This document shows, in pieces, positions 45,652 to 54,156 of a stretch of 64,000 bases of DNA (its first letter is position 1; every line of letters starts with the position of its first letter). Source of the DNA: Bin87 sp965220105. Lineage in GTDB: Bacteria > Chloroflexota > Dehalococcoidia > Lucifugimonadales > UBA3495. The notes below the pieces were generated by a model, which saw only the letters and a program-made list of their open reading frames with translations, had not been told where the DNA came from and did not search any database. Both the position numbers and the translations under genes were made by a program. The stretch spans positions 806,001 to 870,000 of the forward strand of contig OZ244811.1 of assembly GCA_965220105.1 (NCBI GenBank), in the 5' to 3' direction.

Positions 45652-46686
45652 GTGGCCATCGAATCCGTCCGAGTCGGCTTGATTGGAGCCGGACGAAACA
45701 CCCGCGACAGGCACATTCCCGGGTTCCACAGCACCGCTGGCGTCGAGATTGGCGCCGTGGCCAACCGCAGCCGGGAGTCGGGACAGCGTGTCGCCGACTC
45801 CTTCAATATCCCGACCGTTTACGACGATTGGGAAGAGCTGCTGGAGGACGAAAGCCTGGACGCCGTTTGCATCGGCACCTGGCCCTACATGCACCGCACG
45901 CTGACCATGGCATCCCTCGCCGCGGGCAAGCACGTGCTTTGCGAGGCGCGGATGGCGATGAACGCTGGCGAAGCCCACGAAATGCTGGCCGCCTCTCAGG
46001 CGTCACCCAACCTGGTGGCTCAAATCGTCCCTTCGCCCATGACCTTCGGCATCGACGACCTGCTGATCCGCCTGGTGTCCGAGGGGTTCCTGGGAGACTT
46101 GGTTTCGGTGGAAATCCAGTCCCTCACCGGGTTCGCCGACCGCGATTCAACGATGCACTGGCGGCAGGATCGGGACCTGAGCGGGTTCAACATCCTGAAC
46201 ATGGGCATCTGGTACGAAGCCATGATCCGCTGGGTCGGTCGCGCCACGCAGGTTATGGCCATGTCCAAAATCACGGCGCCGCACCGGAAGGACGACGATG
46301 GCAACTGGCGCTCGGTCACCATACCGGACACCGTGGATATCCTGGCCAGGTTGGCCAATGGCGCCAACGCGCACCTCAGGTTCAGCGCTTGCGCCGGCCT
46401 GTCCGCCGGGAACTCGGTTTGGCTGTACGGCACCGACGGCACCATCCATGTGGACAATCAGATGCGGGTGTTCGCCGGCAAGCGCGGAGATTCTGAGTTG
46501 CAGGAAATCGCCAATCCGCCTGAAGGTCGTTACTCCTGGTCCGTGGAGCAGGAATTCATCGCTTCGATACGTGATGGATCACCGGTGATGCGTACGCCCT
46601 TCAACATCGGCGTGCATTACATGGAGTTCACCGAAGCCGTCACCGCAAGCGCGCAAAGCGGCGAGGCGATTGCGTTGCCGTTGTAA
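45652..46686 (+). CDS. Gfo/Idh/MocA family NAD(P)-dependent oxidoreductase (344 aa)
   Basis: N-terminal Rossmann fold (VRVGLIGAGRNTRDRHIPGF) and the family's sugar-binding region with ALCEARMAM-like EKP position (VLCEARMAMNAGEA, where the usual EKP is EAR). The Lys of EKP is thus Arg-flanked Ala, which may alter catalysis. The start is GTG at 45652 after GGAGG; a promoter at 45572-45600 rules out the upstream open frame. Substrate is probably a sugar, inositol or related polyol, not predictable. Confidence 0.85.
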   Translation: MAIESVRVGLIGAGRNTRDRHIPGFHSTAGVEIGAVANRSRESGQRVADSFNIPTVYDDWEELLEDESLDAVCIGTWPYMHRTLTMASLAAGKHVLCEARMAMNAGEAHEMLAASQASPNLVAQIVPSPMTFGIDDLLIRLVSEGFLGDLVSVEIQSLTGFADRDSTMHWRQDRDLSGFNILNMGIWYEAMIRWVGRATQVMAMSKITAPHRKDDDGNWRSVTIPDTVDILARLANGANAHLRFSACAGLSAGNSVWLYGTDGTIHVDNQMRVFAGKRGDSELQEIANPPEGRYSWSVEQEFIASIRDGSPVMRTPFNIGVHYMEFTEAVTASAQSGEAIALPL

Positions 46687-46721
46687 CAGGCCGGCCAGCG
46701 CCGCAAAACGTAGGGGCGATT

Positions 46722-47162
46722 TTATCCGTCGTCCCTATGGGTTGCGTCATCTACATCGCCATTCAGCAGGGTTTCAAGTTCCTCCGGGGTGACGTTGAAA
46801 GTCCTCGAGCCGGTAGAATCGTCCTGCACTACGATACTGCGCAGCACTTTACGTACCCGTTGCACTTCTTGCCGGCGTCCTTCCTGTCTTCCTTCTTCTC
46901 GTATCTTTTCTCGCACTGCCCTTCTGATTTCCGACCTTTTCTCAAACAATTTCCGTCCTCCGTCAAACAGGCCGGCCAGCGATATCACAAAAGCCCAGTA
47001 CAACCGCGTTACGGCGGTTTCAAAATACTGAAATGCCCGAATATCCGACCCGGCGAACTCCTCCAGAACTGCGATACTGACGCACCCGACGATGGTAAAC
47101 CCGGCAACCTGCCACCATATACCCCGTTCGGATAGTTCGCTCGGCAATTCTGATGTTCTCAT
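46722..47162 (-). CDS. Small membrane protein with charged coiled-coil tail (146 aa)
   Basis: Two hydrophobic segments (about residues 17-36 and 53-67) are followed by a strongly charged helix (residues 68-108, Arg/Glu-rich with REKIREEGRQEGRRQEVQRV) and a Thr/Asp-rich end. No family recognised. Its base composition is less GC-rich than its neighbours. It is convergent with the oxidoreductase gene and ends 35 bases from it; it follows the UGSC pair by 29 bases on the same strand. Confidence 0.6.
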   Translation of the reverse strand: MRTSELPSELSERGIWWQVAGFTIVGCVSIAVLEEFAGSDIRAFQYFETAVTRLYWAFVISLAGLFDGGRKLFEKRSEIRRAVREKIREEGRQEGRRQEVQRVRKVLRSIVVQDDSTGSRTFNVTPEELETLLNGDVDDATHRDDG

Positions 47163-47191
47163 TTTAGCATTGGGAAAGATTGCTTTGAATA

Positions 47192-47734
47192 CTATATGTC
47201 CAACAGACAGGCGATGACTTGCGGCGCGGCGATGGCAGCCCGATCTGACAGCTCGGCGTCGGTGAGGGTTACGATTGGGTGCTCGATAACGGCTACCCGG
47301 TATTCAGGGTCGCCGCGCATCCGGGACATGGCCCGGGCCTGGCTGACGAAGGGCCTGGTGGTCAACACGGTGGACGGCACGCCCAGCAGCTCGGTTTCCA
47401 TTGCGTCGTGCACACTGCACGCGGTGCAGGACCCTCATTCCGCGGTGGCGTGGATTGCCACGTCGATGCTGTCCGCCGTGCGCTGCAGGTCTTCGATGCG
47501 TGCCGGCCATTGCCAACCACCCTTGTTGTGTTCCACCGTGCCGGCGATGTCGTACCGCTCGCCGATGATGGCCGCGATGCGTCGCAGCAAATCCTCGGAG
47601 TGCGGTTTGTTGTTGGCGAACAACCCGATCACCTTGCCGTCCAGGGTGGCGGGTCGCTGCGCCAATCGGGCCGGCGCCGGCGGCGCGTCGTCCCGGGGGT
47701 CGAGTGTCACAATGGGAGATGGCGGTGTAACCAT
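47192..47734 (-). CDS. UGSC-family selenoprotein with in-frame UGA (180 aa)
   Basis: The frame runs through TGA at 47435-47437 and reads ATAE-U-GSC-TACS, so the family name motif U-G-S-C is present with Sec at residue 100 and Cys at 103. Upstream sequence (GLFANNKPHSEDLLRRIAA) and downstream sequence (ETELLGVPSTVLTTRPFVSQAR) form one continuous alpha/beta protein of the expected size. UGSC proteins are known from marine metagenomes as Sec-containing and of unknown, probably redox, function. A SECIS-like hairpin follows at 47407-47421. ATG at 47734 with GAGG upstream. Forms a pair with the gene at 47794. Confidence 0.88.
47407..47437 (-). promoter_or_regulatory. Putative bacterial SECIS element with its UGA codon (UGSC gene)
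   Basis: The UGA is at 47435-47437. After 13 bases the minus strand forms a perfect 6-bp hairpin CGUGCA-GUG-UGCACG (47407-47421); the loop starts 20 bases after the UGA and its first base is G, as the bacterial SECIS rule requires. A competing hairpin CUGCAC/GUGCAG lies closer to the UGA. Confidence 0.65.
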
Positions 47735-47793
47735 GGTTACCTCGTAGCTTTTGGTGTGGGGGTAGCTTTTGGTGTGGGGATGATCCGGGAGGT

Positions 47794-48819
47794 TCAGCCG
47801 TTTGGCACGACGACCTGGCGCGTGACCGACCGGCTGCTTCCCCAGGTGACGATGAGGCTGATAAACCCACCCGCCATGCCGCCGGGCATCACGGTGATGC
47901 GGTCGGCATCAGGCACGACGGGTACCGGCTCGTCGGGAGCAGCCGCTGGACTCAGGCGGTTCCAGCGGACCCACTCGGCGGCAGGGAGCCGGGCGTTGTC
48001 GTGGAGAAAATCGGCCACCTGCCGCCGCGACCATCCCGCCTCAATGATGGGCAGCATGGCCTCCGGACTGATGACGCAAATCACCTCGGTGGAATTGGGG
48101 CCGAAAGCCAGCATGGAGTGGGCCACCGTGGTCAACAGAGCGGCCGGGTCCCGGTCGCCGTGCAACGTCACCTGGAGGGGCGCCAGCGTCGCATACGCGG
48201 TAACGATGGTGGTGGCGTCGCCGAAACCCTGCTCGGCAGCCAGCGAGCCCCACGGGCTGATCGCCAGGTTCTCCGGGAAGCAGAAGCCAATCTTGCCCGG
48301 GTGACCGAAGGTGCTGTTGTCCATCACCACCGGCGCCGAGCCGTAGAAATTCGATTTGAAAAGATTGACCGCACGCCCGATGGCCGCGTTGGCCCGGCTG
48401 CCGTTGCCCATCATCTCGACGCCGGCGCCCATCCCGATTGCCTCGGCATACGGCCCGCTGACCACGGTGAGCACCGTGACGCCGTTGGTGGACGTGCTGC
48501 TGGCGTGGAGGTTGAAACTGCGCTCGGCGATGGCCGATATCGACGCCATCACCACTGGAAAGTGCTCGGGCAAGCATCCCGCCATCACCGCGTTGACCGC
48601 GGCTTTGCCCGCGGTGAAACGCTTTTGCCGGATGATTTCCGTGCCCAGGTGATGATCTGCGTCGACGCCGGCGTAATCCAGCAACGCCTGCACCCGCTCT
48701 GGCGTTGGCGGCACCACCGGCAGGCCGTCGGTTAGCCCGTTGGCGAAGAAATAGTCCTGCGCGGCCGGCCAGTCATCAAATTGCATCGTTCCGGCATCGC
48801 CGGGTGGCAAAGTGGTCAT
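47794..48819 (-). CDS. UGSC-associated protein of unknown function (341 aa)
   Basis: No characterised family is recognised. The protein is cytosolic by sequence, with AQDYFFANGLTDGLPVVPPT near the start, several Gly/Ala-rich core segments (GMGAGVEMMGNGSRANAAIG) and single Cys residues in MAGCLPEHF and GFCFPENL. Proteins of this type often sit next to UGSC proteins. ATG at 48819 overlaps the stop of the 31-codon ORF (ATGA). The 59-base gap to the UGSC gene holds a 17-base direct repeat (TAGCTTTTGGTGTGGGG on the plus strand). Confidence 0.75.
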   Translation of the reverse strand: MTTLPPGDAGTMQFDDWPAAQDYFFANGLTDGLPVVPPTPERVQALLDYAGVDADHHLGTEIIRQKRFTAGKAAVNAVMAGCLPEHFPVVMASISAIAERSFNLHASSTSTNGVTVLTVVSGPYAEAIGMGAGVEMMGNGSRANAAIGRAVNLFKSNFYGSAPVVMDNSTFGHPGKIGFCFPENLAISPWGSLAAEQGFGDATTIVTAYATLAPLQVTLHGDRDPAALLTTVAHSMLAFGPNSTEVICVISPEAMLPIIEAGWSRRQVADFLHDNARLPAAEWVRWNRLSPAAAPDEPVPVVPDADRITVMPGGMAGGFISLIVTWGSSRSVTRQVVVPNG

Positions 48820-48911
48820 CCGGTTTCGTCCTCCGCAGCGATGAGGCCGTAAGCCCACTCGTTGTCGGCGTCAGAGCACTGGAACTCGACGTGGACTACC
48901 GGGTTCGCCAT
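48816..48911 (-). CDS. 31-codon ORF coupled at both ends
   Basis: Begins with ATG at 48911 overlapping the stop of the helicase-loader gene (TGATG) and ends with TGA overlapping the ATG of the UGSC-associated gene (ATGA). The peptide starts MANPVVHVEFQCSDADNEWA and is acidic at its end. The opening resembles the first strand of glyoxalase-like (VOC) proteins, so it could be a remnant of one, but the tight coupling argues for a translated small protein or a translational bridge. Confidence 0.55.
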   Translation of the reverse strand: MANPVVHVEFQCSDADNEWAYGLIAAEDETG

Positions 48912-50227
48912 CAGCTCTCCAACGCGCCGTGGGACCGGCGGTAATCCGGACCCTCCAAGCCCAGTATCATAACGACCAGCTGGTCCTGTAACCGCGAAGC
49001 GATTCTCGGACGTGAGGCGGAAATGTCAGACAAACGATGCGAGGTGGTGATCACCGTGGGCAGACGTTCTTCGTAACGGTAGTTGATTATCTGGAACAGT
49101 TTGTCCTCCGCAAACGGCGTGCTTCGCTCTGCGCCCATGTCGTCCAGCACCAGGAAGTCCGCCAGCTTGACGCGTTGTAGCAAGTCGTCATGGACGACGG
49201 GGCTGTCCGGGGCGAAGGCGGAGCGCAGGTAGTCCAGCAGGTCGGCCACCGTGGCAAAGAACACGTCGTCGCCCCGGTTTTCCCGTTCGATGGCCGCTGC
49301 CACCGCCAGGTGAGTTTTACCCACGCCAAAGGGACCGGTCAGGCTGATCCACCCGGTCGGTTGCGTCTGCGATGCCCAGTTCTTGATGTACCCATGGGTT
49401 CCCGCCAGCGCGGCGCGTTGCTCGACGGTGAGCTGATCGTTGCCGTCGGGATTGAACGTGTCGAAAGTCATGCGCCGCCGCATGTTGGGGGGAATTTCAC
49501 CGGCGACGTTGCCAGCGGCCTGCCCGTGACGACCCAACCGGAACATCCTGGCGAAACCGTCGACGCTGTGGAGACGGGTCCGCAGGAATTCGTCGGCCCG
49601 ATCCGGTTCGCCCCGCAGCGTGATAACTGTGGGGAGCCGAGCTGAATAGCGGTGGGCCAGCAACTGGAACAACCGGTCCTGGCCCCAGGGCGTCGTCGGA
49701 TTGGTCGGCAGGTCGTCGAGAATCAGCAGTGGCGCGCCCCGCACCTGATCGAACAGGTCGACGAATGTCGTCTCTTCATCGTCGTCGAAACTGCCCCGCA
49801 GATAATCCAGCAGGTCGGCGGCGGTTACGAAGAGCGCCGCGTTGCCCAGCTCTATCTGACGGTTGGCGATGGCGGCGGCCAGGAATGTTTTGCCGCTGCC
49901 GCTGGGTCCGGCAAAGGTTATCCAGCCGTAAGGATCTTCGGAGTACTCGGCGGCGGCCCCCAGACCGTCCCAAAAGGCTTTCCGCGTTGCCGGGTTGCCG
50001 ATGAAACTGTCCGGGTCCGCCGCCTCCAGGGTGAACAGTCGTAGGGCGCCCAGCTTGCTGTAGCGTTCGAGGGCGGCGGTTCGGGAAGCCGGATCGGCGC
50101 CGGACTCCTGGCACCGGCAGGGGAAGGCCCGCCCGAAATCGGGGTGGCCCACCGGAACATTCGACGCCAGCCAGCCGGTGTCGTTGCAGACCCCGCAATC
50201 TCTACTGGCCGGAGGGCTCCCGGTCAT
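48911..50227 (-). CDS. Helicase loader with two tandem DnaC/IstB-type AAA+ modules (438 aa)
   Basis: An N-terminal Cys4 zinc finger (CGVC at 11-14 and CRC at 37-39), as in DnaC/DnaI, is followed by two related ATPase modules. Module 1 has P-loop GPSGSGKT (107-114) and Walker B LLILDD (167-172); module 2 has GPFGVGKT (298-305) and FLVLDD (358-363). ADLLDYLR and RLPTVIT recur 191 residues apart, showing internal duplication. It would load DnaB helicase onto DNA. ATG at 50227 overlaps the DnaD-like gene by 26 bases; ATG at 50335 is less likely. Normal DnaC/DnaI is about 250-310 residues. Confidence 0.82.
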   Translation of the reverse strand: MTGSPPASRDCGVCNDTGWLASNVPVGHPDFGRAFPCRCQESGADPASRTAALERYSKLGALRLFTLEAADPDSFIGNPATRKAFWDGLGAAAEYSEDPYGWITFAGPSGSGKTFLAAAIANRQIELGNAALFVTAADLLDYLRGSFDDDEETTFVDLFDQVRGAPLLILDDLPTNPTTPWGQDRLFQLLAHRYSARLPTVITLRGEPDRADEFLRTRLHSVDGFARMFRLGRHGQAAGNVAGEIPPNMRRRMTFDTFNPDGNDQLTVEQRAALAGTHGYIKNWASQTQPTGWISLTGPFGVGKTHLAVAAAIERENRGDDVFFATVADLLDYLRSAFAPDSPVVHDDLLQRVKLADFLVLDDMGAERSTPFAEDKLFQIINYRYEERLPTVITTSHRLSDISASRPRIASRLQDQLVVMILGLEGPDYRRSHGALES

Positions 50228-51047
50228 CAGCGCTGAGTTCCCAGGGTAGCCTTCCTCCGTAGAGGCGTCTGACTTCCTCAAGGTACCCGGTGCGGCTATC
50301 CGGCGCAGTATCGCGCTCAGGCTTTCCATGCTCATGGTTTTTGTCTCTTGGCGGGTTGGCGACCGCGGCATCGGCGGCCCGGCCTTTCTGCAACCAACGA
50401 CGCAGGATGGCGATGACGTACTGCCAGCTGCGGGCGTTGTTGTCGGCGGCCAGGGCAAAGGCGTCTTCAATCCACGCCGGTGGGAATTCTTCCTCCGCCG
50501 CCAGCAACTGCTCGCCGATGTTGTGATTGAAGGTGCCGATGTGCTTTTCGTACAGGGAGTATATGTTACCGCTCCGACCAACGGGTCGCAGGGGTGGTTG
50601 GAAATGCGCCGCAGTGGTCCCGGACCTGCCAGGGGCGATGTCTTCCGGCGCCAGACGTTCCAGACCCGAATCGGTCACGTAGCGCCGGGCGTCAGGGTCG
50701 TCGAAGAAAATCCGCACCTGGCTCCCCTGGCGGATTGCCAGCAACGCGCCGCCCCTCAGATTGGCCGCCAGCGCGCCGCGTAGCACGGCGTCCGGCTCCG
50801 TTACAATGAGGTCGGCATCGTGCCCCGCAGTTTGCAGCACGGAGTCGTCCACGAGCTCGTCCAGGGATACGGAGGGGGGAACGCCGCGGCGGACGGGTTG
50901 GTCGGCCAACAGCGCGGCGGCCCGCAACAACAGCTTCAACTCGGTCAGATCGTGGATTCCGGACAGCGCCGGCCCCAGCAGGTTTGCCGGGATGGGGATC
51001 CGGCGGACGCGGATTGTATCCACCTGGTTACCGCCTTTGCTGGCCAT
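50202..51047 (-). CDS. DnaD-like replication initiation protein (281 aa)
   Basis: The C-terminal half contains a DnaD/DnaB-type domain (NIYSLYEKHIG, IGEQLLAAEEEFPPAWIEDA, NNARSWQYVIAILRRWLQKG, residues about 155-225). The N-terminal half looks like a winged-helix region (LDELVDDSVLQ). In Firmicutes, DnaD and DnaI help load the replicative helicase; here the same trio (DnaB helicase, DnaD-like, loader) is in one operon. ATG at 51047 directly abuts the dnaB stop. Confidence 0.78.
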   Translation of the reverse strand: MASKGGNQVDTIRVRRIPIPANLLGPALSGIHDLTELKLLLRAAALLADQPVRRGVPPSVSLDELVDDSVLQTAGHDADLIVTEPDAVLRGALAANLRGGALLAIRQGSQVRIFFDDPDARRYVTDSGLERLAPEDIAPGRSGTTAAHFQPPLRPVGRSGNIYSLYEKHIGTFNHNIGEQLLAAEEEFPPAWIEDAFALAADNNARSWQYVIAILRRWLQKGRAADAAVANPPRDKNHEHGKPERDTAPDSRTGYLEEVRRLYGGRLPWELSADDREPSGQ

Positions 51048-52433
51048 CTAGGCGATGGATTCCTGGTAGTGCGCCAATTGGTCAAATCGCATCAAGGTGT
51101 CGCGGAAGTAGAGGTGCAGGCTACCGGTGGGCCCGTGGCGGTGCTTGGCCACGATAAGCTCGGCGACGTTGCGCGGGTAGGGCCGACCGGGCGCGTGCTG
51201 CTCCCATTCCTCCTCGGTGTAGTTCTTGTCCTCCCGGTACAGGAACATCACCACGTCGGCGTCCTGCTCAATGCTGCCGCTGTCGCGCAGGTCGGACAGT
51301 TGCGGTCGATGGCCGGGACGGTTTTCAACCACCCGGCTCAACTGGGAGCAGGTGAACACCGGGATTTTCAGTTCCCGGGCCATGCTCTTCAACGAGCGGG
51401 ATATCTCGCTGATCTCCTGAACCCGGTTTTCTCCCCCGCCCCGACGCCGGTTGGAACCTTCGATCAGCTGCAGATAGTCCACCACCAGGAAGTCCAGCCC
51501 GTGCTCCAGCTTGAGCCGTTGCGCTTTGCTCCGCATCTCCATGACCGACTGAAAGGGCGTGTCGTCCACGTAGATGGGCAGGCCGGACAGGATGCCCACG
51601 GCGTTGGCCAGGTTGCCTTCGTCCTGTTCCGAATACAAACCCAGCCGGAGCCGGTGGGCGTCGATGCCCGTCTCGGCGGCGAGGATCCGCATGGCAATTT
51701 GTTCACGGCTCATTTCCAAGCTGAAGATGCCGCAGGTCTCCCCGTTCTTTGCCGTATTGACGCACACGTTCAGCGCCAGACTGCTCTTGCCCAAGGCCGG
51801 TCGGGCTCCGACGATCAACAAATCAGACCGTTGCATTCCCCCCAACAGACTGTCCAGATCGTTGTACCCGGTCTGCAGCGGCAAGCCGCCGGTTTCCTCA
51901 GCATCGGATACATCGCCCAGCAGGTACGGGTCCAACAGAGTGGACAGCGGTACGAACCCTCGCTCAGTGTCGGTGGGCCGCACCTCGAACAGCACGTCCA
52001 CCGCCTGGCGGATGGCGGCATCGGAGTCGGCGTTGTCCTCGAATCCCAGTTCGGCGATACGGTTGCCGGCATCAATCAGACGGCGTTTCGTGGCAGTGTC
52101 GGCCACGATGCCGGCGTAATATTCCACGTTTACCGACGTGGGCGTGCCGGAGATGAGCTGACCCAGGTAAGCGGCGCCCCCAATCTCTTCAAGCCGGTCC
52201 TGACGCGATAATTCCCGCGCCACCGTTATGGGGTCGATGGCGTCCTGCTGCCCGAACAGGGAGATGCAGGCTTCGTAACAGAATCGGTGCCGGGCCCGGT
52301 GGAAATCCTCGGGCTTGATGATGGGCAAAACCCGATGCAGCGCCTCACCGTCAATCAGCAGGCCGCCCAGCACCGCCGCTTCGGCGTTGTGGTCGAAGGG
52401 GAGCGGGCGTTCGGTATACGGAGCGAGTACCAC
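51048..52433 (-). CDS. dnaB: Replicative DNA helicase (461 aa)
   Basis: Hexameric 5'-3' helicase of the replisome. The N-terminal primase-interacting domain (HNAEAAVLGGLLIDG) is followed by the RecA-like domain with Walker A ARPALGKSSLALN, FSLEMSREQIAMR, Walker B FLVVDYLQLIEG, and LSDLRDSGSIEQDADVVMFL. No intein is present. GTG at 52433 lies 6 bases after rplI, the usual neighbour. Confidence 0.95.
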   Translation of the reverse strand: MVLAPYTERPLPFDHNAEAAVLGGLLIDGEALHRVLPIIKPEDFHRARHRFCYEACISLFGQQDAIDPITVARELSRQDRLEEIGGAAYLGQLISGTPTSVNVEYYAGIVADTATKRRLIDAGNRIAELGFEDNADSDAAIRQAVDVLFEVRPTDTERGFVPLSTLLDPYLLGDVSDAEETGGLPLQTGYNDLDSLLGGMQRSDLLIVGARPALGKSSLALNVCVNTAKNGETCGIFSLEMSREQIAMRILAAETGIDAHRLRLGLYSEQDEGNLANAVGILSGLPIYVDDTPFQSVMEMRSKAQRLKLEHGLDFLVVDYLQLIEGSNRRRGGGENRVQEISEISRSLKSMARELKIPVFTCSQLSRVVENRPGHRPQLSDLRDSGSIEQDADVVMFLYREDKNYTEEEWEQHAPGRPYPRNVAELIVAKHRHGPTGSLHLYFRDTLMRFDQLAHYQESIA

Positions 52434-52439
52434 TCCGAT

Positions 52440-52889
52440 TTACTCCTCGATGGTGGCCAGGACGTTGATGGTTGCCGAGATTTCGCTGGAAAGGGGCAGG
52501 ACCAGCTCGTACTCACCCGGTTCACGGATGGGTTCCACGGAGTTGGTGATGCGGCGGTCGATCTCCCGGTCCAACAGCTCGCCCAGGGCGTCGGCGATGC
52601 GCAGGCCGCTGATGGTGCCGTAGTACCGACCGGTGGGCGTGATGCGTCCCGGGATGGTGACGGTGAGGTTGTCCAACGCTTCGGCCAATTCTTCCATGAC
52701 CTGGGTTTCCCGAGCCCGCTGCGTATCGCCCGCATGCTTGATTTTTTCCAGGCGCTTCATGGTCTCTTCATTCGCGAGTTGAGCGAGCCCCTTGGGCAGC
52801 AGATAGTTGCGGGCGTAGCCCCGGGAAACCCGCTTAACTTCGCCGGCTCGGGCCTGGTCCGGAACATCCTTCAAAAACAGCATCATCAT
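52440..52889 (-). CDS. rplI: Ribosomal protein bL9 (149 aa)
   Basis: Binds 23S rRNA in the 50S subunit. N-terminal signature MLFLKDVPDQARAGEVKRVS, then GYARNYLLPKGLA, a long connecting helix and the C-terminal domain YGTISGLRIADAL. With ATG at 52889 the length equals that of the E. coli protein; ATG at 52895 is too close to the AGAGG site. First gene of rplI-dnaB-dnaD-like-loader. Confidence 0.93.
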   Translation of the reverse strand: MMMLFLKDVPDQARAGEVKRVSRGYARNYLLPKGLAQLANEETMKRLEKIKHAGDTQRARETQVMEELAEALDNLTVTIPGRITPTGRYYGTISGLRIADALGELLDREIDRRITNSVEPIREPGEYELVLPLSSEISATINVLATIEE

Positions 52890-53040
52890 GGTCATAGCCT
52901 CTGGGTGCAGCAACGCCGCCACGATACATCGGGGTCGGCTGCAAAGTTGGTTGGAGGAAGGCGCCGCCTGCCGCATTTCCTGCGGACGCCGTGCTTTGCG
53001 ACAATTATAGACTATTGCCACTACCGTAGGAACACGCCAA

Positions 53041-53340
53041 GTCGCTGCGCTCCTCGCAATGACAGATTATAGAAAGGGCTCCAGCGCACAGATTGTCATT
53101 GCGAGCGCAGCGCGGCAATCTCGTAGAGGCTGGTCCGACTGACGGCACGGCGTGATAGCCCCACGGGATTGCCAGGTCGCTGCGCTCCTCGCAATGACAG
53201 ATTATGGAAAAGGCTCCGACGCACAGATTGTCATTGCGAGCGCAGCGCGGCAATCTCGTAGAGGCTGGTGCGACTGACGGCACGGCGTGATAGCGTCCCA
53301 CGGGATTGCCAGGTCGCTGCGCTCCTCGCAATGACAGCGC
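53041..53340. repeat. Tandem array of a palindromic repeat, about 136-base period
   Basis: GTCGCTGCGCTCCTCGCAAT begins at 53041, 53176 and 53313, with nearly identical sequence between (CAGATTGTCATTGCGAGCGC, GACGGCACGGCGTGATAGC). Each unit holds an inverted pair of the CATTGCGAGCGCAGCG type, also found at 24243-24390 and 54518-54613. It is followed at 53361-53398 by GAGCCTGTCGAAGGAT-type motifs. No CDS lies in 52896-53487. Confidence 0.85.
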
Positions 53341-53487
53341 TCACAGCGCCACCTTGCTCATTCTGAGCCTGTCGCCCGAGCCTGTCGAAGGATGTCAATA
53401 GGGCGGCCCGTGCGCTACACTGCGTCAGCGCGCCCGGTAAATCGGGCAACCTTATTCAGCAGGTTCCTGCATTCCGGAGGGAAGCAA

Positions 53488-54156
53488 ATGTCGTTTTGTG
53501 AAGAGATCGAACGCGAATCGGAGCTGCAGCGCGAGGCAATGGCCAACCATCCCTTCGTGCGGGGCATCGGCGACGGCACGCTACCGCTGGACCGGTTCCG
53601 CCACTTCATCACCCAGGATTACGTCTACGTGATGGACTTCGCCCGCTGCCTCGCCATGGGGGTTGCGAAAGCGCCCGACCTGGAAACCATGGGCTGGTTC
53701 GCCCGAGCCGTCGATTACATCCTGAATACCGAGATGGGTTTGCACCGCTCCTACTGCGCCACTTTCGGCATCACCGAGGCCGAATTGGACGCCACTCGCC
53801 ACGCTCCTACAACGTACTCCTACACCAGTTATATACTGCGGGTGGCCCACCAGGGCACTTTCGGGGAACTGGTCGCCGCGCTCATCCCGTGCATCTGGGG
53901 ATACTCGCAGGTCGGCGAACGCCTGGCGGACCGGGGGATGCCGGAAAACGCCCCCGCATACGTGGAATGGATCAAGATGTACGCTGCCCCGGAGTTTCGG
54001 GCGGTCGCCGAAGAGGCCCGGGCGATCTGCGATCGGGTTGCCGCCACGGCCGGCCCCGCTGAAATCGCCGCCATGAAGGAGGCTTACATAACCTGCACGC
54101 GCTACGAGCAGGCTTTTTGGGAAATGGGCTGGACGCTCCAAGACTGGCCCGTGTAA
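53488..54156 (+). CDS. tenA: TenA/thiaminase II family protein (222 aa)
   Basis: All-helical TenA fold that hydrolyses aminopyrimidine breakdown products of thiamin for salvage. Catalytic positions match: Asp44 (QDY), nucleophile Cys135 in ALIPCIWGYSQVG, Tyr139 and a C-terminal Glu in YEQAFWEMGW. The start is ATG at 53488 with GGAGGG upstream. No thi genes or TPP riboswitch are adjacent. Confidence 0.88.
   Translation: MSFCEEIERESELQREAMANHPFVRGIGDGTLPLDRFRHFITQDYVYVMDFARCLAMGVAKAPDLETMGWFARAVDYILNTEMGLHRSYCATFGITEAELDATRHAPTTYSYTSYILRVAHQGTFGELVAALIPCIWGYSQVGERLADRGMPENAPAYVEWIKMYAAPEFRAVAEEARAICDRVAATAGPAEIAAMKEAYITCTRYEQAFWEMGWTLQDWPV

Noticed and set aside
50820..52211. 463-codon plus-strand ORF opposite dnaB
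   Set aside because: Antisense shadow of dnaB, with no ribosome binding site or family motif.
53041..53340. CRISPR array
   Set aside because: Repeat units are about 136 bases, palindromic and nearly contiguous, with no short repeat-unique spacer pattern and no cas genes.
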